A stretch of DNA of 64,000 bases from Doris montereyensis (GCA_037039925.1 JAXRKP010000175.1:248501-312500); one strand, 5' to 3'. Numbered from the stretch's first letter, positions 26,486 to 38,046 are shown. The notes: generated by a model not told the origin, from the sequence alone. Translations and numbers: made by a program.

Positions 26486-27067
26486 TGAAAACTTAATATT
26501 TGATTGATTTTACACGTTGTTTATGGTCGAAGCCGCATTGAATGGCATCGTTATTTAGTGAACAACGAACATCTTTTTGTGATTTTGTTAATCATACTTT
26601 TAAAGAATGTAAAATTGCCAGCGATAAACGTATAACACTTTCACAGACAGAATCATCTTACGCTTCTTGCCGGACAATTATGCTATTTTTGTCGGTGATA
26701 TCCGTACAACTTCAAGGCGTAAAAGATACCCTACATTTCTAGCCCGCTAAAAGCCTGAAGAACATCAATTTTTTATAAAATAAAATAAAAATTATCACAT
26801 TTTTTAAAAAGTTTCAAAATACCAATTAGGTGAAGAGGCTATTACATCTCTCTCTCTAGCCCAATTTGATTCAAATCTAACAGTAACATTTTGACTTTTT
26901 AACCCTTGCAAAAAATGCTAGTTTTGAGAAAAACTTTTTGTATTTTGGAAATTCGATTTATTTTTACCCAAGCGTCAAGATTCAGCTGCCTATGTTGATA
27001 TGTGACGAGATAAACATGTGGCCGTTTTTCTCTCTCGATTCTGTTTACCGTCTGACCCCTTTTCTCT
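26486..27067. other. AT-rich DNA without a supported gene
   Basis: A 66-codon frame at 26542-26742 has no family resemblance and no splice context. Otherwise the sequence is A/T runs. Confidence 0.5.
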
Positions 27068-27120
27068 TACATCTATCTTCTTATGTCCGACAGTAATGTA
27101 ATTTTCTCCTTATATTTCAG

Positions 27121-27184
27121 GCGAACATAATTATTGATATTCCATCTGACCCAGGAAGAGAAGAGGACATGAGTTTAAGCTATG
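27121..27184 (+). CDS. candidate exon E1 (unit 1), 64 nt, phase 0 to 1
   Basis: It is preceded by ctccttatatttcag, a good polypyrimidine-AG acceptor, and followed by gtaggt, a good donor. The open frame reads ANIIIDIPSDPGREEDMSLS plus Y. The homologous segment in the second duplication unit (38047-38110) also has exactly 64 nt, the same acceptor and an open frame with the same phase. No protein family is recognised; the peptide is acidic and hydrophilic. Exon status is inferred from splice signals and copy-to-copy frame conservation. One 64-nt block alone could be open by chance. Confidence 0.45.
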
Positions 27185-27312
27185 GTAGGTATCATTCATA
27201 CTTCAAACTTTGTCTTTCTGTAGTGAGTATGAAGCACTTCATATTTGTATACTATACATGTTATTACTATGTTGTATAAAACAATGTATATATATATATA
27301 TATATATATATA

Positions 27313-28148
27313 CAGTGGAACTCAGTTATAACGAGAGCCCCGTTCCAAGCAAAAAGTGTCGTTATTCCCGAGCTCTCGTTATTCCCGGGCCGTCTAATTT
27401 TCTTCCGCTCCTTTGTAAACTCTCCGCTTGAGTAATCAGAAAGGATCTTGTCTTTGTCCTTTAAATTGTGTACAAAGTACTAGAGGGAATGTCAAATCGA
27501 CGACATATCTCTGCATTGGTAAATGTAGTTTCTTTCTTTTCCACTTCTTCTATTATGGAAACTTTTGTTTCAATGGTTAGCCTCTTTCTTTTTGAGAATT
27601 CATTGTAAAAATTAAAGAAGTAAAGTAAATAAATAAGACGATGACTTGTGGCTAACGCAAGAACAAAGGTGTCGACCGATCACAACGCTTGGGCTAGTAG
27701 TGGCTGTAGTGTAGGCCAATGAAGTAGGCTACACATGTGTACAGCTTGCTATGCCGTTGCGCCATCACATGGCCGACCGATAATACGCTTTGGCTAGTGC
27801 TGGCTGGTAGCGGGCCTACACACGTGTATAGCCTACGTACATTGTACTGTAAACGGTACTCGTTCTTTGTTACTAATGTTACCTTCTCCCGCTCTATGGA
27901 TTTGATCGTGAATGCGTGTTGTGATATATGTGTATGGATGAATGTTTGTATTAGTTGAAAATTATGATTTTTAATTTCAGATAACCATTTTCGATTTCTC
28001 GTTATTCCAGGTCTCTGGATCGCTTGGTGTCGTTAAAACAGCTCTTTTCCAATAGAGAAATAATAAGGAAAAAACGAGGGATTTGAAAAGTCTTGTTACT
28101 TGCCAGCTCTCGTTATTTCCGATGTCATTAAACATGAAGCACCACTGT
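27313..28148 (-). mobile_element. non-autonomous pogo/Tigger element
   Basis: The left end is TA then cagtggaactcagttataac and the right end is the inverted form with ccactg then TA. Both ends carry internal ctcgttattcccg/aataacgagagct blocks. This is the pogo/Tigger layout with a TA target. On the minus strand near 27440-27600 it still encodes RLTIETKVSIIEEVEKKE and ICRRFDIPSSTL, the CENP-B-type helix-turn-helix start of a pogo transposase. The catalytic part is deleted. The corresponding position in C' (about 38218) lacks it. Confidence 0.8.
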
Positions 28149-28379
28149 ATAGTAATGACCGCCTAAATGCCCTCCGCCATAATGCCTGCAATCTCACCGA
28201 AACCAAATTTTTTCTATATAAATTGCCCCTCTAAATGCCCTTTCAAAACATTGTTGATGTTACAAGTTTTGACAAGAATCTTTTGTAAGATATTGACGGA
28301 TCATCTGACAATCTTTTGAGATATAGAAATAATTTTATTCTTAGTGCTGACATGGTGGTCATTTTGAAGTTCAGTCCAA

Positions 28380-29240
28380 AATGACACCTAAGTTTTTCAT
28401 TTGATCAACGAATTTGGTGGTATTGTCTCCAACATTCATCGAAGCAGGTTGTTTCTACTACCAATGACCAGGACCTCTGTTTTTTCACCATTTAATTTCA
28501 ACTTGTTCTCATCCATCCAGGTTTTTATATGTCATTGATACAATTTTCTCAATTGTGTGAGCCATTAGATTAGAAGGGGTTGTCGTAGATTTGGCTGTCA
28601 TCTGCATAAACGTGGTACATTAAATTATGACTTCTTATTATGTTATCGAGTGGTAAGGTGATCAAAACAGCATAGGGCCTAGCACAGAACCTTGTGGGAC
28701 ACCACATTTCGAGCACTTGGCTTTGCTTTTCCTACTGATACAACTTGTTTCCTATCTGTGAGATCGTCTTAAACCAGTTTAAGGTTGAATCTGTGTTTCC
28801 ACAACTGGATCAGAGTCTCTGTTGAAATGGTCAATTATATCGAAGGCAGTGGGACAGATCAAGGAGGCCTATCACTGTAGTGTTTCCGCTGACGATAAAC
28901 GTTGAGCAGATCGTTGACCACTCTGAGCAACGCCGTCTCAGTAGATGAGATTTCCTATCCGCCGACTGGAATGGTTCCTGTAAACAGTTATTTGACATAT
29001 TATGAGTGGAAAATTGTCTTAAAACCACTTTTCCAATATTTTTGACAAGAAATATAGCAATTAGATACTGTCCTATAGTTCTTTAGAACGTCAGGATCAA
29101 ATACTTTTTTTCAACAGAGGTTTGACAAGTGTTGTTTTGAAAATATCAGGGAAGACACCTGTGGTCAGAGATTTATTGATTATATGTGTTATGCGCACTG
29201 TTTCATCAACAACTTGTTTTAGCACATTCATAATGTTTCC
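28380..29240 (-). pseudogene. LINE reverse transcriptase, L2/CR1/Rex1-like
   Basis: Minus strand, in shifting frames: HIINKSLTTGVFPDIFKTTL, LDPDVLKNYR, FLSKILEKWF, NNCLQEPFQSADRKSH, LLDLS then AFDIIDH, GVPQGSVLGPMLF (about 28680-28720) and VYADD (about 28610). These are the successive reverse transcriptase blocks, including two catalytic-site signatures (the AFD region and YADD). Several frameshifts and stops are present. The 3' half recurs at 38230-38735. Confidence 0.8.
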
Positions 29241-29360
29241 TTGAGTCTCTTACACATTTTCCTCGTGTAGAGTTTCTTTTTCCTGACAAGTTTTTGATCG
29301 ACTCATGAAATTCTTTTACGTTTTTATCCTTTTGTCTTTCAATGTGTTGTCATTCTATAT

Positions 29361-29990
29361 CTATATATTATTTTGTTCTTTGGCCTTGATGCATTCTTTC
29401 TTAATGTGTTTGTCTGCTTGTTTGTATTCAATACTATTCGTTTCCAACTTGCTTCGTCTATCCATCATTTCTAATATTTCCTGTGTCATCCATTTGTTTT
29501 TTGTTCCATGTTTTTTTATGGGAACAATATTCTGATTGGTTCTGTTAGGCATTTTGTTAATTCAGTCCAATATTTTTCTATATTGTCTGTCACTCTGATA
29601 TTTTTGTATCGTTGTTTCACCTCTTCTTTGTATTGTTCTCTAATCCCATCGTCTTTCTCAAGAGCTCAATTTGCATCTTTGGTTGTGTCTTGCTTTTGTT
29701 TATGCGTTTTAGTTTTAGTTTGAGAATGCATTTCACTGGTCGATGATCTATTTATATCAGCTCTGGGTATTGTTTTTGCTATTTTTACCAAATTTCTAAA
29801 GCGTTGTGCAACCAGAACGTAGTTAATTTTATTTTTATATATGTCTCCAGGGCTTTGCCATGTCCATCTCCTGATGTGGTCTTTGAACCTTGTATTTGTT
29901 ATCATGTATTTTTCTTTCATGCACCAGACTATTAACATGTCTCCTCTTTCATTTTGCGTTCCCAAACCATATCCGCCGACGATGTTTTCA
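29361..29990 (-). pseudogene. RTE/CFDP2-like LINE endonuclease fragment
   Basis: The minus-strand block 29666-29965 reads NERGDMLIVWCMKEKYMITN, WTWQSPGDIYKNKINYVLVA and FRNLVKIAKTIPRADI, which match the C-terminal part of the AP-type endonuclease of RTE-class elements (TNT-F...WTSPD....IDYI). Block 29361-29552 reads KWMTQEILEMMDRR and KECIKAKEQN, the linker preceding the reverse transcriptase. Whether it belongs to the same element as the adjacent reverse transcriptase is unclear, because that one has an L2-like rather than RTE-like motif set. Confidence 0.7.
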
Positions 29991-30250
29991 ACTCTTTTAC
30001 TACCTACTTAATGCGTTAAAGTCGCCTATTATGCATTATGTCGCCCTTGGTCAGCAAAACTAACAAACATGGAAGTATTGGAAGTTCTTGTAAAAAAGAT
30101 TATGTCATCTTACAAGAAGATCTAAACTCTAAAAAATGGGCCAGCCGACTGGGGTATGTGCTTCAATGTCAAAAATTGCCACATTTTGAGCATACAGAAG
30201 AAATCTAGTCACAAGTACCAGCTAAATAATCTTTTTTCTTCTCCTTCTTC

Positions 30251-30281
<31 letters not shown>

Positions 30282-30689
30282 TGTTATTATTACTATTAAT
30301 ATTAGTATTATTTCTTCTTATATACTATGATAATATTTTTCATCTGTACTGTATAATTTTTTTAAACTTCCTATAAAAACTTTAGTCATGCTACAGACTC
30401 TTTTTGGAAACATGTTGCTGAAATTTTGTACAGCAATAGATATCAATGTGGAAAACGGCTTTTTTTTTTTTTTTTACAAGAAATGCTGTTAGAATTAATG
30501 CAAATCTGTTGTTCCTCAAAATCTACGCTGGCACATGAGGCATTGTAAATAATCCTTGATTCTAAATTTAGATCTCGATTTAGATCCAACATTCTAGAAT
30601 AATTGTGAAGAAAGCTCAATTGCCCCCACTTTCGTCCCAACTACGCCTGCTGGGCAATGAGCTAAGTGCACATACGCGAGTTAAACAAA
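29991..30689. other. AT-rich DNA with ATT and T runs
   Basis: It contains (ATT)n at 30257-30312 and T15-T16 at about 30460-30476. No gene signal is seen. It ends where duplicated block D begins. Confidence 0.6.
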
Positions 30690-30949
30690 CCAGCTAATTT
30701 AGTGGTTTTATTATTGCCCATGTGTGCACGTTCCGTCACTTCCAATTGCCTGGACGTCATTTAATGCATGTGTATGTATACACTTACTGACCCAAATGAC
30801 CAAGTTGTTGGAAGTTTTACAATACTTTTAAAGCAGTTTCTTAATACGTTTGGAACCTTAGCCCTCTATTGATAAGTAAATTTTGTTTCGCACAAATTAG
30901 CACTGCTGGCCTTTCCAGCACTAATTTAGGACGCCCGTTTTTGCTCTAT

Positions 30950-31080
30950 ATAGGGCCTATATAAAAGAGGATGAGTTGCCAAGAAGAAGAAATCGGCAGA
31001 GCCCGCTGCCTAGCACTGGCACACCCGTTACACTACTCGTCTGATTTAAATCTATTGGTGACCGAGAGAACGTGGCCATG
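30950..31080 (+). promoter_or_regulatory. conserved TATA-like promoter or LTR remnant
   Basis: The string ctatatagggcctatataaaag contains a good TATA box. About 70-110 bp downstream lies attggtgaccgagagaacg, which resembles the end of a gypsy-type LTR and its primer-site region. Both parts are preserved in copy D' at about 45805-45930. I could not find a matching second LTR or any gag/pol, so this is either a solo LTR relic or a core promoter. Confidence 0.3.
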
Positions 31081-31859
31081 CCCAGGCAGAGGCGCAAGTG
31101 CTGTTTGGTCTATAATTGTGGGAAATTTATGATTTGTGCACAGAACGGTTTAGGTTAAAAAGATCTACACCCTACTGTAAATACAAAGGCTAAAACAAAG
31201 GGTCAAGATTTAGTTCCTGCCCTTTGAAAAATTTTGTAGATTAGTAGAATCTAGATGGTCACGATAGTCAGGCACACACTATCGCCATCGCTGACCATGA
31301 ACTCCCCCCCTCCCCCTATCCAGCAGCTTATCCCAACGGAAATCACACTACTGTGTGCCCAATGCGAGTCCTCCTGTGGATCTGTCTAGGCACTCATGGG
31401 CACAAGTGTAGTCCAGGCCACTTATAAAAGATTTGTGTACAGTAGCTTAACTTATGAGTGTACTAAAGTTGTAAATCGGAAGGACAAAAAAAGCTACTTA
31501 ATGTAAGGCCTACTCGGGCTGCCATTAAAATGAAGTGACCATTGGCAATAATGACGAATACTTGAGAGAGAACAAATGCTATTCGTCATTAGTATCGGAT
31601 GTATTGCCAACAATTTCTTTATACAGGTGGGGTGGTTAGCCCTCTTCAACCCCCAACCTGGACGACCAGTCCTGAAGCCACCACCCTAATTCACCATTTT
31701 TTATAAAATCACGTTGGGCATTTTCTTACCCTCTCTGTTGAGGGACCCGTTACCCACACGGGAGTTCAACATAGTAATGTAACACAATTATCATGGATCA
31801 AAGTGAACATGATGACAGTAAATGGATTGATCATGAGGATTTTGATGATGATGAATTTA

Positions 31860-31960
31860 CAACAATGATGGTGGTGTTGATGGTGATTATGGTGGTGTTG
31901 ATGGCGATGGTGGTGTTGATGGTGATTATGGTGATGTTGATGGTGATTATGGTGATAGGC
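31860..31960. repeat. GATGGTGATTATGGTGGTGTT-type repeat
   Basis: Tandem trinucleotide-based units (gatggtgattatggtg with gtgttgatgg) run for about 100 bp. They are absent from copy D'. The His-rich and Val/Met-rich frames across it are artefacts. Confidence 0.85.
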
Positions 31961-32103
31961 ACTTCTAGTAGGTCCTAGCTTTTTTTCACGATTTCCTCTG
32001 AATCCATGGCATTGATGGACAGGTAAATTCCAGTGAAACAAACAATCAGTTCTATTTGAAAAGTATGATTATAATGATCTCAACTCCATTCCAATCGGCT
32101 CAT

Positions 32104-32372
32104 ATGGGGACACAGTGAGCCATTGGCCAGATTGCTCCCTCAACCAGAAGGTGGAGGGTTCAAGCCCCCGCAGGTTGAAATGTTGACTCCGTGTTTAACC
32201 CTTCCCGATCCAGCATCGATCCCAGCTTTGTGACGAATGGTAACAAGGAGGTCCTGTGGGCAGATAACAGCGCTCTGTGCATGTTTTAAAGATCCCTTGG
32301 CTGTTTAAGGGCAAAATTAAATATCCTTCCAAAAACCCTGAAGATTACCTTAGTTGTGGATGTGGGTAAAAA
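32104..32372 (+). mobile_element. tRNA-derived SINE, family 1, copy b
   Basis: It shares with 3045-3365 a B-box-like agggttcaagcccccg at about 32155, the block aaagatcccttggctgttta and the terminal gtggatgtgggtaaa. The shared central block implies a common SINE core. Copy D' lacks it. Confidence 0.7.
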
Positions 32373-32542
32373 GTAAAAACAAAACCTTTCTCCCTCTCAT
32401 GGTAGCTGTAAATGGAATAGAAGCTGTTGACAAAAACCAGGGTGATGTGCATTTAAATTTTAACATTGTTTGATTATTAATAATAGACACTTATATGAAG
32501 AGAAAAACAATTTGATTATTTGGTTTGTATTGATGTTTGCAG

Positions 32543-32583
32543 GTGCGAATTCTCAACTACAAACACCGTGTAAGAAACTGCTG
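32543..32583 (+). CDS. candidate exon E2 (unit 1), 41 nt, phase 1 to 0
   Basis: The acceptor is tgatgtttgcag and the donor is gtatgt. Entered in phase 1 (after E1) it reads ANSQLQTPCKKLL. The homologous block at 46604-46650 is 47 nt, six more, and keeps the same phase and frame (FQLQTLLKKLL). A length difference divisible by three between diverged copies supports coding constraint. Confidence 0.42.
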
Positions 32584-32786
32584 GTATGTACATAATAGTG
32601 ATGTATAGTTTAGTTTGTAATTTTAATTAACTTTTTTAATTTGTTGAATTGTTTAGGTTTAGTTTTTCCATGTGACCAGAAATTTTACCAGACTTTGGGA
32701 TGAGTTTTCCAAATTTCAATGTTAATACAAAATTCAGAGATTTCAGTGTTTTCGCTGCAAAGAGAAAAAAATACTTTTGTGGAAAA

Positions 32787-33645
32787 CTTTATAGCAGGGC
32801 TCTTATCCGATCGATGACCATGAAATCCGAGGTTCAGCGATCTCTGAGCCCACAGTTGTCTGCGGTCAGGTAATCTTTGTCACTGGGACGGCCGCGGATG
32901 AAGTAAGATGTTGGATTTAGTGCCGAGCTGGGCCGCTGGTTCACTAAACACTCACGGTTACTCTTATTTCTACTATTTCCGGGTCACGTGAATCATTTTG
33001 TTTACTTCCGTTTGAGTTTGATTCCTTGCAGCAAGAGAGCGCCCGAAAGTTTCTTTTCATTCAAGATTCTAGATCTGGTCCTGGATCATCTCTACACTAC
33101 AGTAGTCGCGGGTGTGATTTTAGATGCGTGCATTTCGAGATGGATTGTGTTTATTATCTCACTATTTAGTTTTGAAATATATTATTTTACGTCTAGTCTA
33201 GATCTAGACTATTTAAGAATTGTTTAACTGAAATGGCCAGCAATTTCACCGTCCTCACGATCAAAGCCCTTATCAAAACTATCGATAGAAGTGTCAAAAA
33301 CAAGTGGAATTTTAAATGGCAAGAGGATGAGATTAAGGTGAAGAATTCACAGTGAAACTTAGTGATGCAATAAATAAACTAAACGTTAGGGGCAAGGCTT
33401 CTTGCAAAGTGTGCCATAGTGGCATTAATTCGGTGGTAGAGGAAAGGCACCCTCCGTGATCATGTTTGTTCAGACATGCATTACAACAAACTGAAGCTTC
33501 AAAAAACAAACTACAGCCTGGTAGCTTTCAGAAAAAAAAGACAAACTTTTTCCATTGTTTTCAAATGTCAGTCACACTAACACTACTAAATATTTTGTCT
33601 CCGTCTTCCTTGAAAAGTTCAGATGTTGTTTTCATTTCTAATAGC
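32787..33645 (+). mobile_element. insertion in block D with a BED-like zinc-finger fragment
   Basis: The stretch is absent from the paralogous position at about 46858. Starting with an ATG at 33233 it encodes MASNFTVLTIKALIKTIDRS then KWNFKWQEDE, and after frameshifts EFTVKLSDAINKLNVRGKAS, CKVCHSGIN and LFRHALQQTEASK. This is a C-x2-C ... H pattern like that at 25.6 kb. It lacks a catalytic domain, and no inverted repeats were found at its edges, so its transposon class is unknown. Confidence 0.45.
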
Positions 33646-33659
33646 TATGTATATGTAAT

Positions 33660-33780
33660 AATAATAATAACGATGATGATGATGATGATGATGATGATAA
33701 TAATAATAATAATAATAATAATAAATCTTTATTGTCCAAAGAAGGCAATTTTTCTTTTGATTTACATTTCTCATGTTACA
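33660..33780. repeat. (GAT)n(ATA)n tract leading into a repeated aataaatctttattgtcc segment
   Basis: A trinucleotide tract is followed by taataaatctttattgtcca and aagaaggcaatttttctttt. The same arrangement is at about 46868-46985. The combination of a short-motif tail and an invariant neighbour suggests the 3' end of a retroposon, but I cannot name it. Confidence 0.5.
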
Positions 33781-34074
33781 AAAAACAATAAGTTTATATA
33801 CGTCGTTCAAAACATCGTTGCCTCGCACCATTATAGTAATACCATTAACAGTCAAGATATGAAAAAGCATGTTTGTGGAACTGAGGCCCAGCACATTTTC
33901 AGGTGGAGTTTTATTTGTAACATTGTGTCCATATGATTTGGGTTTGTTAGTCCTTGTGACTATTAATGAATGAATGAGAGGGTAAAATAAAGACAATTTA
34001 CACTATGATTACATTATATTTATGTTTTGCACTGTTGAAACTGTTGAATTTTTTTTCCTATATGTACTTAACAG

Positions 34075-34120
34075 ATTTGATGGAGGGCACAGGATTCCGA
34101 CAGTGAAGTATACAGAGAAG
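34075..34120 (+). CDS. candidate exon E3 (unit 1), 46 nt, open in phase 2
   Basis: The acceptor is tatgtacttaacag and the donor is gtaata. Only one frame is open (FDGGHRIPTVKYTEK); the other two hit TGA. The second copy at 47391-47439 is 49 nt and is open in that same frame only (FDGGHRILTDMKYTEK), a one-codon difference. Its entry phase does not fit directly after E2, so an additional exon, alternative use or exon skipping must be assumed. Confidence 0.4.
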
Positions 34121-34169
34121 GTAATAATCAAATTTTGAAAAGTGTAGATATTGTTTGGCTTATTTGTTT

Positions 34170-34248
34170 CAACGTGGCATTGGTGGCAGTGGGTTAGGCT
34201 GCAGGACTTATGATCATGAGGTCCCAAGGTTCGATCCTGCTAGGCCTT
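34170..34248 (+). mobile_element. tRNA-derived SINE, family 3, truncated at the duplication junction
   Basis: Only the tRNA-like head is present (caacgtggcattggtggcag through aggttcgatcctgc). A complete copy is at 47495-47850 in block D'. The truncation coincides with the start of block A', which places a rearrangement breakpoint inside the SINE. Confidence 0.7.
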
Positions 34249-36860
34249 TAGTACTCTCCATTGGATGTTGTCTGGTCTACAAGCTTTTGTAGGATCCAAG
34301 CTTTTCAGTAATGCCTTCTGATGTGATATTTTATATCTACATCTGCTATGATTTGGTTGGTTTCAGTAGTAGCAGCTGCTGTTGTCCCTTATATATGATT
34401 TTTAGTTAGTTTTTTTGTGGGACAAGGGCTGCAGTTTAAAATACTGTTTGAAACTGAGGGCTGGCCCTTTGATTCTGTGCACTTCGAGTGATATTTCTGA
34501 TTCTTCTCATATTTTCAGTACCGGCCAATGACAATATCAATGTTCACAGAGTAAATTAAATAAAGGTTCCTGCTATGTCTTTTATTTAAATTTGCAGTAA
34601 GAGTAATATGCAGAAAGACCTATTCGTACATGAACTCAACTGATGCTCTTATTTCATAGCCTGTAAAGTGTGTGTATTACATATAATAGCATTCTATCTT
34701 GGGTATCAGTGCAGTGAGTTAACCCCTCCCCCACCCCCTTAAAACAGATTTGTTTATAGATGCAGATCTAGATTAGATCTAGATAAATTTACGCCTTAAA
34801 TTAAGGAAAGGGGGGTAAGTAAAAAAAAATCTAGAATGTCCCTTACTTTTGTTGGCTGCATCAACGTTTCGGACACCGTCATATAATCTCACAAATAATA
34901 ACTAGATCTATAACACTTACACAAAAACTTCCAGCTTAGTGGGAGAGGGGGTTCTGGGAATACCAATTTTGCCGAAAATGGGACAAATCTAATCATACTA
35001 GTGGATAGAGCAGTTCATTCTCATCATAATGATATCATAAACAAAGCTCAGTGTCGATTCTTTGAATTTAACGCAAGAACAAAGAATGTAATGATAATAT
35101 AAGCCTAGGAACAGACGGGACAAACACAGAATAGACACAATCCTGCCACCATGGGATCAAAACCCAGCGACCTCTGCTAGGAATAGCGTGTTGGCTGTAC
35201 GTGTACTAACATGACCAATGAAGTAGATAAAACTCCTACACATCTTTCTTTTACAGCTTGCAGAGGTACGGGTTTGTCGTATTCAGATTCTCATCTGTAT
35301 TCCTTGTGTTGTCTGTCTGTGTTCCCATGGGAACTTTCATAATATCTTGTGTCATTCGATGCCCCTTGCCTCACTGTTTGTCTTTCTCTTTACTATAATA
35401 GCAGAGCTCAACGTCTATCTTTCAACACAGCGATCTATTATACGATAAAAGCCAGAAATATTATCTGGTATAATAAGAATATTTCATAGATCGTCCAGAA
35501 AATACACATGTTCCGTGTATAGCAAAATGAGTAAAGGTGCTAGCAGTGACAATTGTTAGCCTCTGTATTATGATGGTTCAAAGTATTATCCTGCTCTTTT
35601 CTTAGGTTTATTGGAAAATTTTATTCAAATAACAGAAAATAAGAGAAAAATACGATTTTCTCAAAATGTCCTTTTTTTGTTGTTATTTTCCTATTTACTG
35701 TTTATTTCTCAACATATCTTCAGGAAATTTGGTATGAATGATGAGTGGCGGAAAACAAATAATTGGTCTGAAGCTTTTTTTTATATGTATTATAGATTTG
35801 GAAAAATTGAATTTTTTGTACAATATTTTTGTATATTCTTGGTTGTTCTCATATGCAACAAAATTTCATCAAAAAAAAAAAACTTACAAATAAAACAAAA
35901 ATGCTATCTCATCAAATTTAGATATTGCAAAAGGTGTGTGCCAAGTTTGAAAGATATTTATTAGCAAATGCCTATGATATTGAACTTGTTAAAATGTGAG
36001 GCATAATCAAGATGGCCACCATTTCCATGGCAACCCCGTAAGGATCAGAAAAAAAAACGACATATTTCAATTCAACATATCATGCCCATTACACCTATAC
36101 ATGTGTTACATTGATAGGAACAAACTCAAATATTTTCCCCACTAAAATTCTATTTTCTCCGCCTATTTACAGAACGATTTGTATTATATTTGGCACACAG
36201 GTTCCTCTTGTCAATGTTAATAAAACTTTTTTTTTTATATATATATATTGTTTTCTTTTTGTAATGAACATGCCGGTTTTTGTAAACGATAGATCTAGAT
36301 CTATATATAGATCTAGATCTATATATAGATCTAGTATTGTCAAAAAATTCATTAAAAAACATCATACAAAATATTTTAAAAACCCGATGTCACTCTTAAA
36401 ATATTGAATGGGAAAGATGATCTGCACAGGTTTTGAGGATTTTATTCATAACTAAGGAGGAGATATATTTTGAAGATTGGTTCAAAATCCAAGATGGCAG
36501 CCGCTACAAACTTTTCAATGATAGGCCCTAAAAGATGACTGTATTTTGACAGTTACTCATGTACATATTAAAAGCAAAACTTAAACTCAAAAGCAAAAAA
36601 CAACCCCCCCCCCCCCCCCCCCCCCCCCATGTAACTGCGGAAATGATACATTGCACATACGCAGACGATCAGATTCCAGATTAATTCATTGAATTAACGA
36701 TTATTTGTATCGATGGTAAAACTGTAGGTTTTTTGGCGCTGTATTGTATCGATGCATGTATTTAAAGCCATACATTTTGATCACAGTTTGACAAGTAAAA
36801 AGATAATTTTGCAATGAATAAATAATGATTTCCCCCAATAAAAGAGATATATATCATAAC
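34249..36860. repeat. duplicated blocks A' and B', contiguous
   Basis: It is equivalent to 3928-4741 joined directly to 10535-12760. The join at catactagtgg (about 34995-35004) holds a single TAG and no transposon. Degenerate inverted SINE arms remain at about 35095-35375, and a C run of about 26 bases at about 36603-36628 corresponds to nine to ten Cs at 12499. It is shorter than copy 1 by many small deletions. Confidence 0.8.
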
Positions 36861-37589
36861 TACATGTACAATGTATAAGTACATTAATATTTACAGTGCC
36901 TACTATTTTCATGCTCATACTCATACACATCTTTTTTGCCAGTAGTCATAATACCAAAAACCTTATTTTTCCCGGAGGGTCGGGAAAATAATTTGAGAAC
37001 TTATTTTCCCTAAGGTGTTGTCTTATATCATATCATGAAACCTTTTTTGCCAGTTCCATGCAATTAATTTCTAGCTAGCTAGGTTGCTCTCATCCATGTT
37101 GTCAAGCCAAATTGGCTTAAAATGCAACCCCCATTCTGTTACTCTCTATTTCCCTCTCTTCAGTCAATATGTCTCGTTCTTTCTGTCTAACTGTCTAATT
37201 GTCCCCCAGTATTGGCCATCCTCTTCATATATACCTTCAGGCCTATCCCTGGTATCACCCATCCCTTTGGTATCCACAACATCTAGGTCTATGCATCTGT
37301 CCTCATCCTCTAGATATCCAACTCCCAGATTATACATATTACATATAACTTAACCAATTTTTTTCTTAAAAGTAATATCACAAGAATGAGCAGCATATTT
37401 AAAGAACTTTATTGAGATATGGGAAAATTTTGTACAAGTTTGTAATTACAATGTACCTAAAGATGCAAAACACACACACACAGAAAAGCCAAAGCTGTAT
37501 TAAAATGTTTCAAAAGTCTGTGGAGAGCATTTCAATAAAATGTGAAAATTCCCTAAAAATCTCCAGTTTTACCACCAATTCTTATGAAC
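36861..37589. other. unannotated stretch in duplication unit 2
   Basis: It includes an inverted relative of the 12850-12975 repeat at about 36970-37020 and a short CA run near 37470. The 89-codon frame at 37084-37353 has no recognisable features. Confidence 0.5.
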
Positions 37590-37930
37590 ATTTTGGGCAG
37601 GTCCAGATAATTTGTCTTGGATTATGGCTTCTTATGCCAACACTCAAAATGAAACCACTGTTCACAGTCTAAGCCATCACAGCAAATCATCTTCAATCAT
37701 CTGTTTTGTTGCAAACAGGCAACACTCAACAACTTTCTTTTTTCACTCAATACATTGCAAAAGCATGACCAACCAGCTAAAATATGACCGCATTTTCAAG
37801 ATTGCAGTTGACAATTCCATTACTAACTCAAGTTGGGCAACATTCAATCATGTCTTCCTCGATCAATCGGGATCTTGACAAAACTTCATCTACTACATCC
37901 ACATCTACGATCATTTTTAAGTAAATACTC
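37590..37930 (-). pseudogene. PHD-finger-like fragment
   Basis: On the minus strand, shifting frames give VCNK then MICCDGLDCEQWFHFEC and IRSHNPRQIIWTCPKCS before a stop. The C-x2-C, CD, W-F-H-x2-C and W-x-C-x2-C spacing is that of a PHD zinc finger (C4HC3), with frameshifts after the first Cys pair and within the C-terminal half. PHD fingers occur at the ends of several transposon-encoded and host proteins. The parent is not identifiable. Confidence 0.4.
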
Positions 37931-38046
37931 TGTAATGAAATTGTTTCTTTTACTTTTTTTTTACTTTTAACATTCAGAGCACCTTTCTTCTTGCGTTTCT
38001 ATTTTCTTATGTCCGACAGTAATGTAATTTTCTCCTTATATTTCAG

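Larger units (their letters stand above)
30690..34248. repeat. duplicated block D, copy 1
   Basis: It is colinear with 45295-47560 from cccatgtgtgcacgttccg through the tRNA-like head after caacgtggcattggtgg. Copy 1 has two stretches missing from copy 2: about 31690-32530 (with a GAT-rich repeat and a family 1 SINE) and about 32787-33645 (with a zinc-finger fragment). It carries candidate exons E2 and E3. Confidence 0.75.

Noticed and set aside
31766..32041. His-rich frame resembling a metal-binding protein
   Set aside because: It is produced by the GATGGTGAT-type repeat and is absent from the paralogous copy.
33619..33996. 125-codon minus-strand frame with Tyr and His runs
   Set aside because: It spans the ATA/GAT microsatellite and the repeated aataaatctttatt segment.
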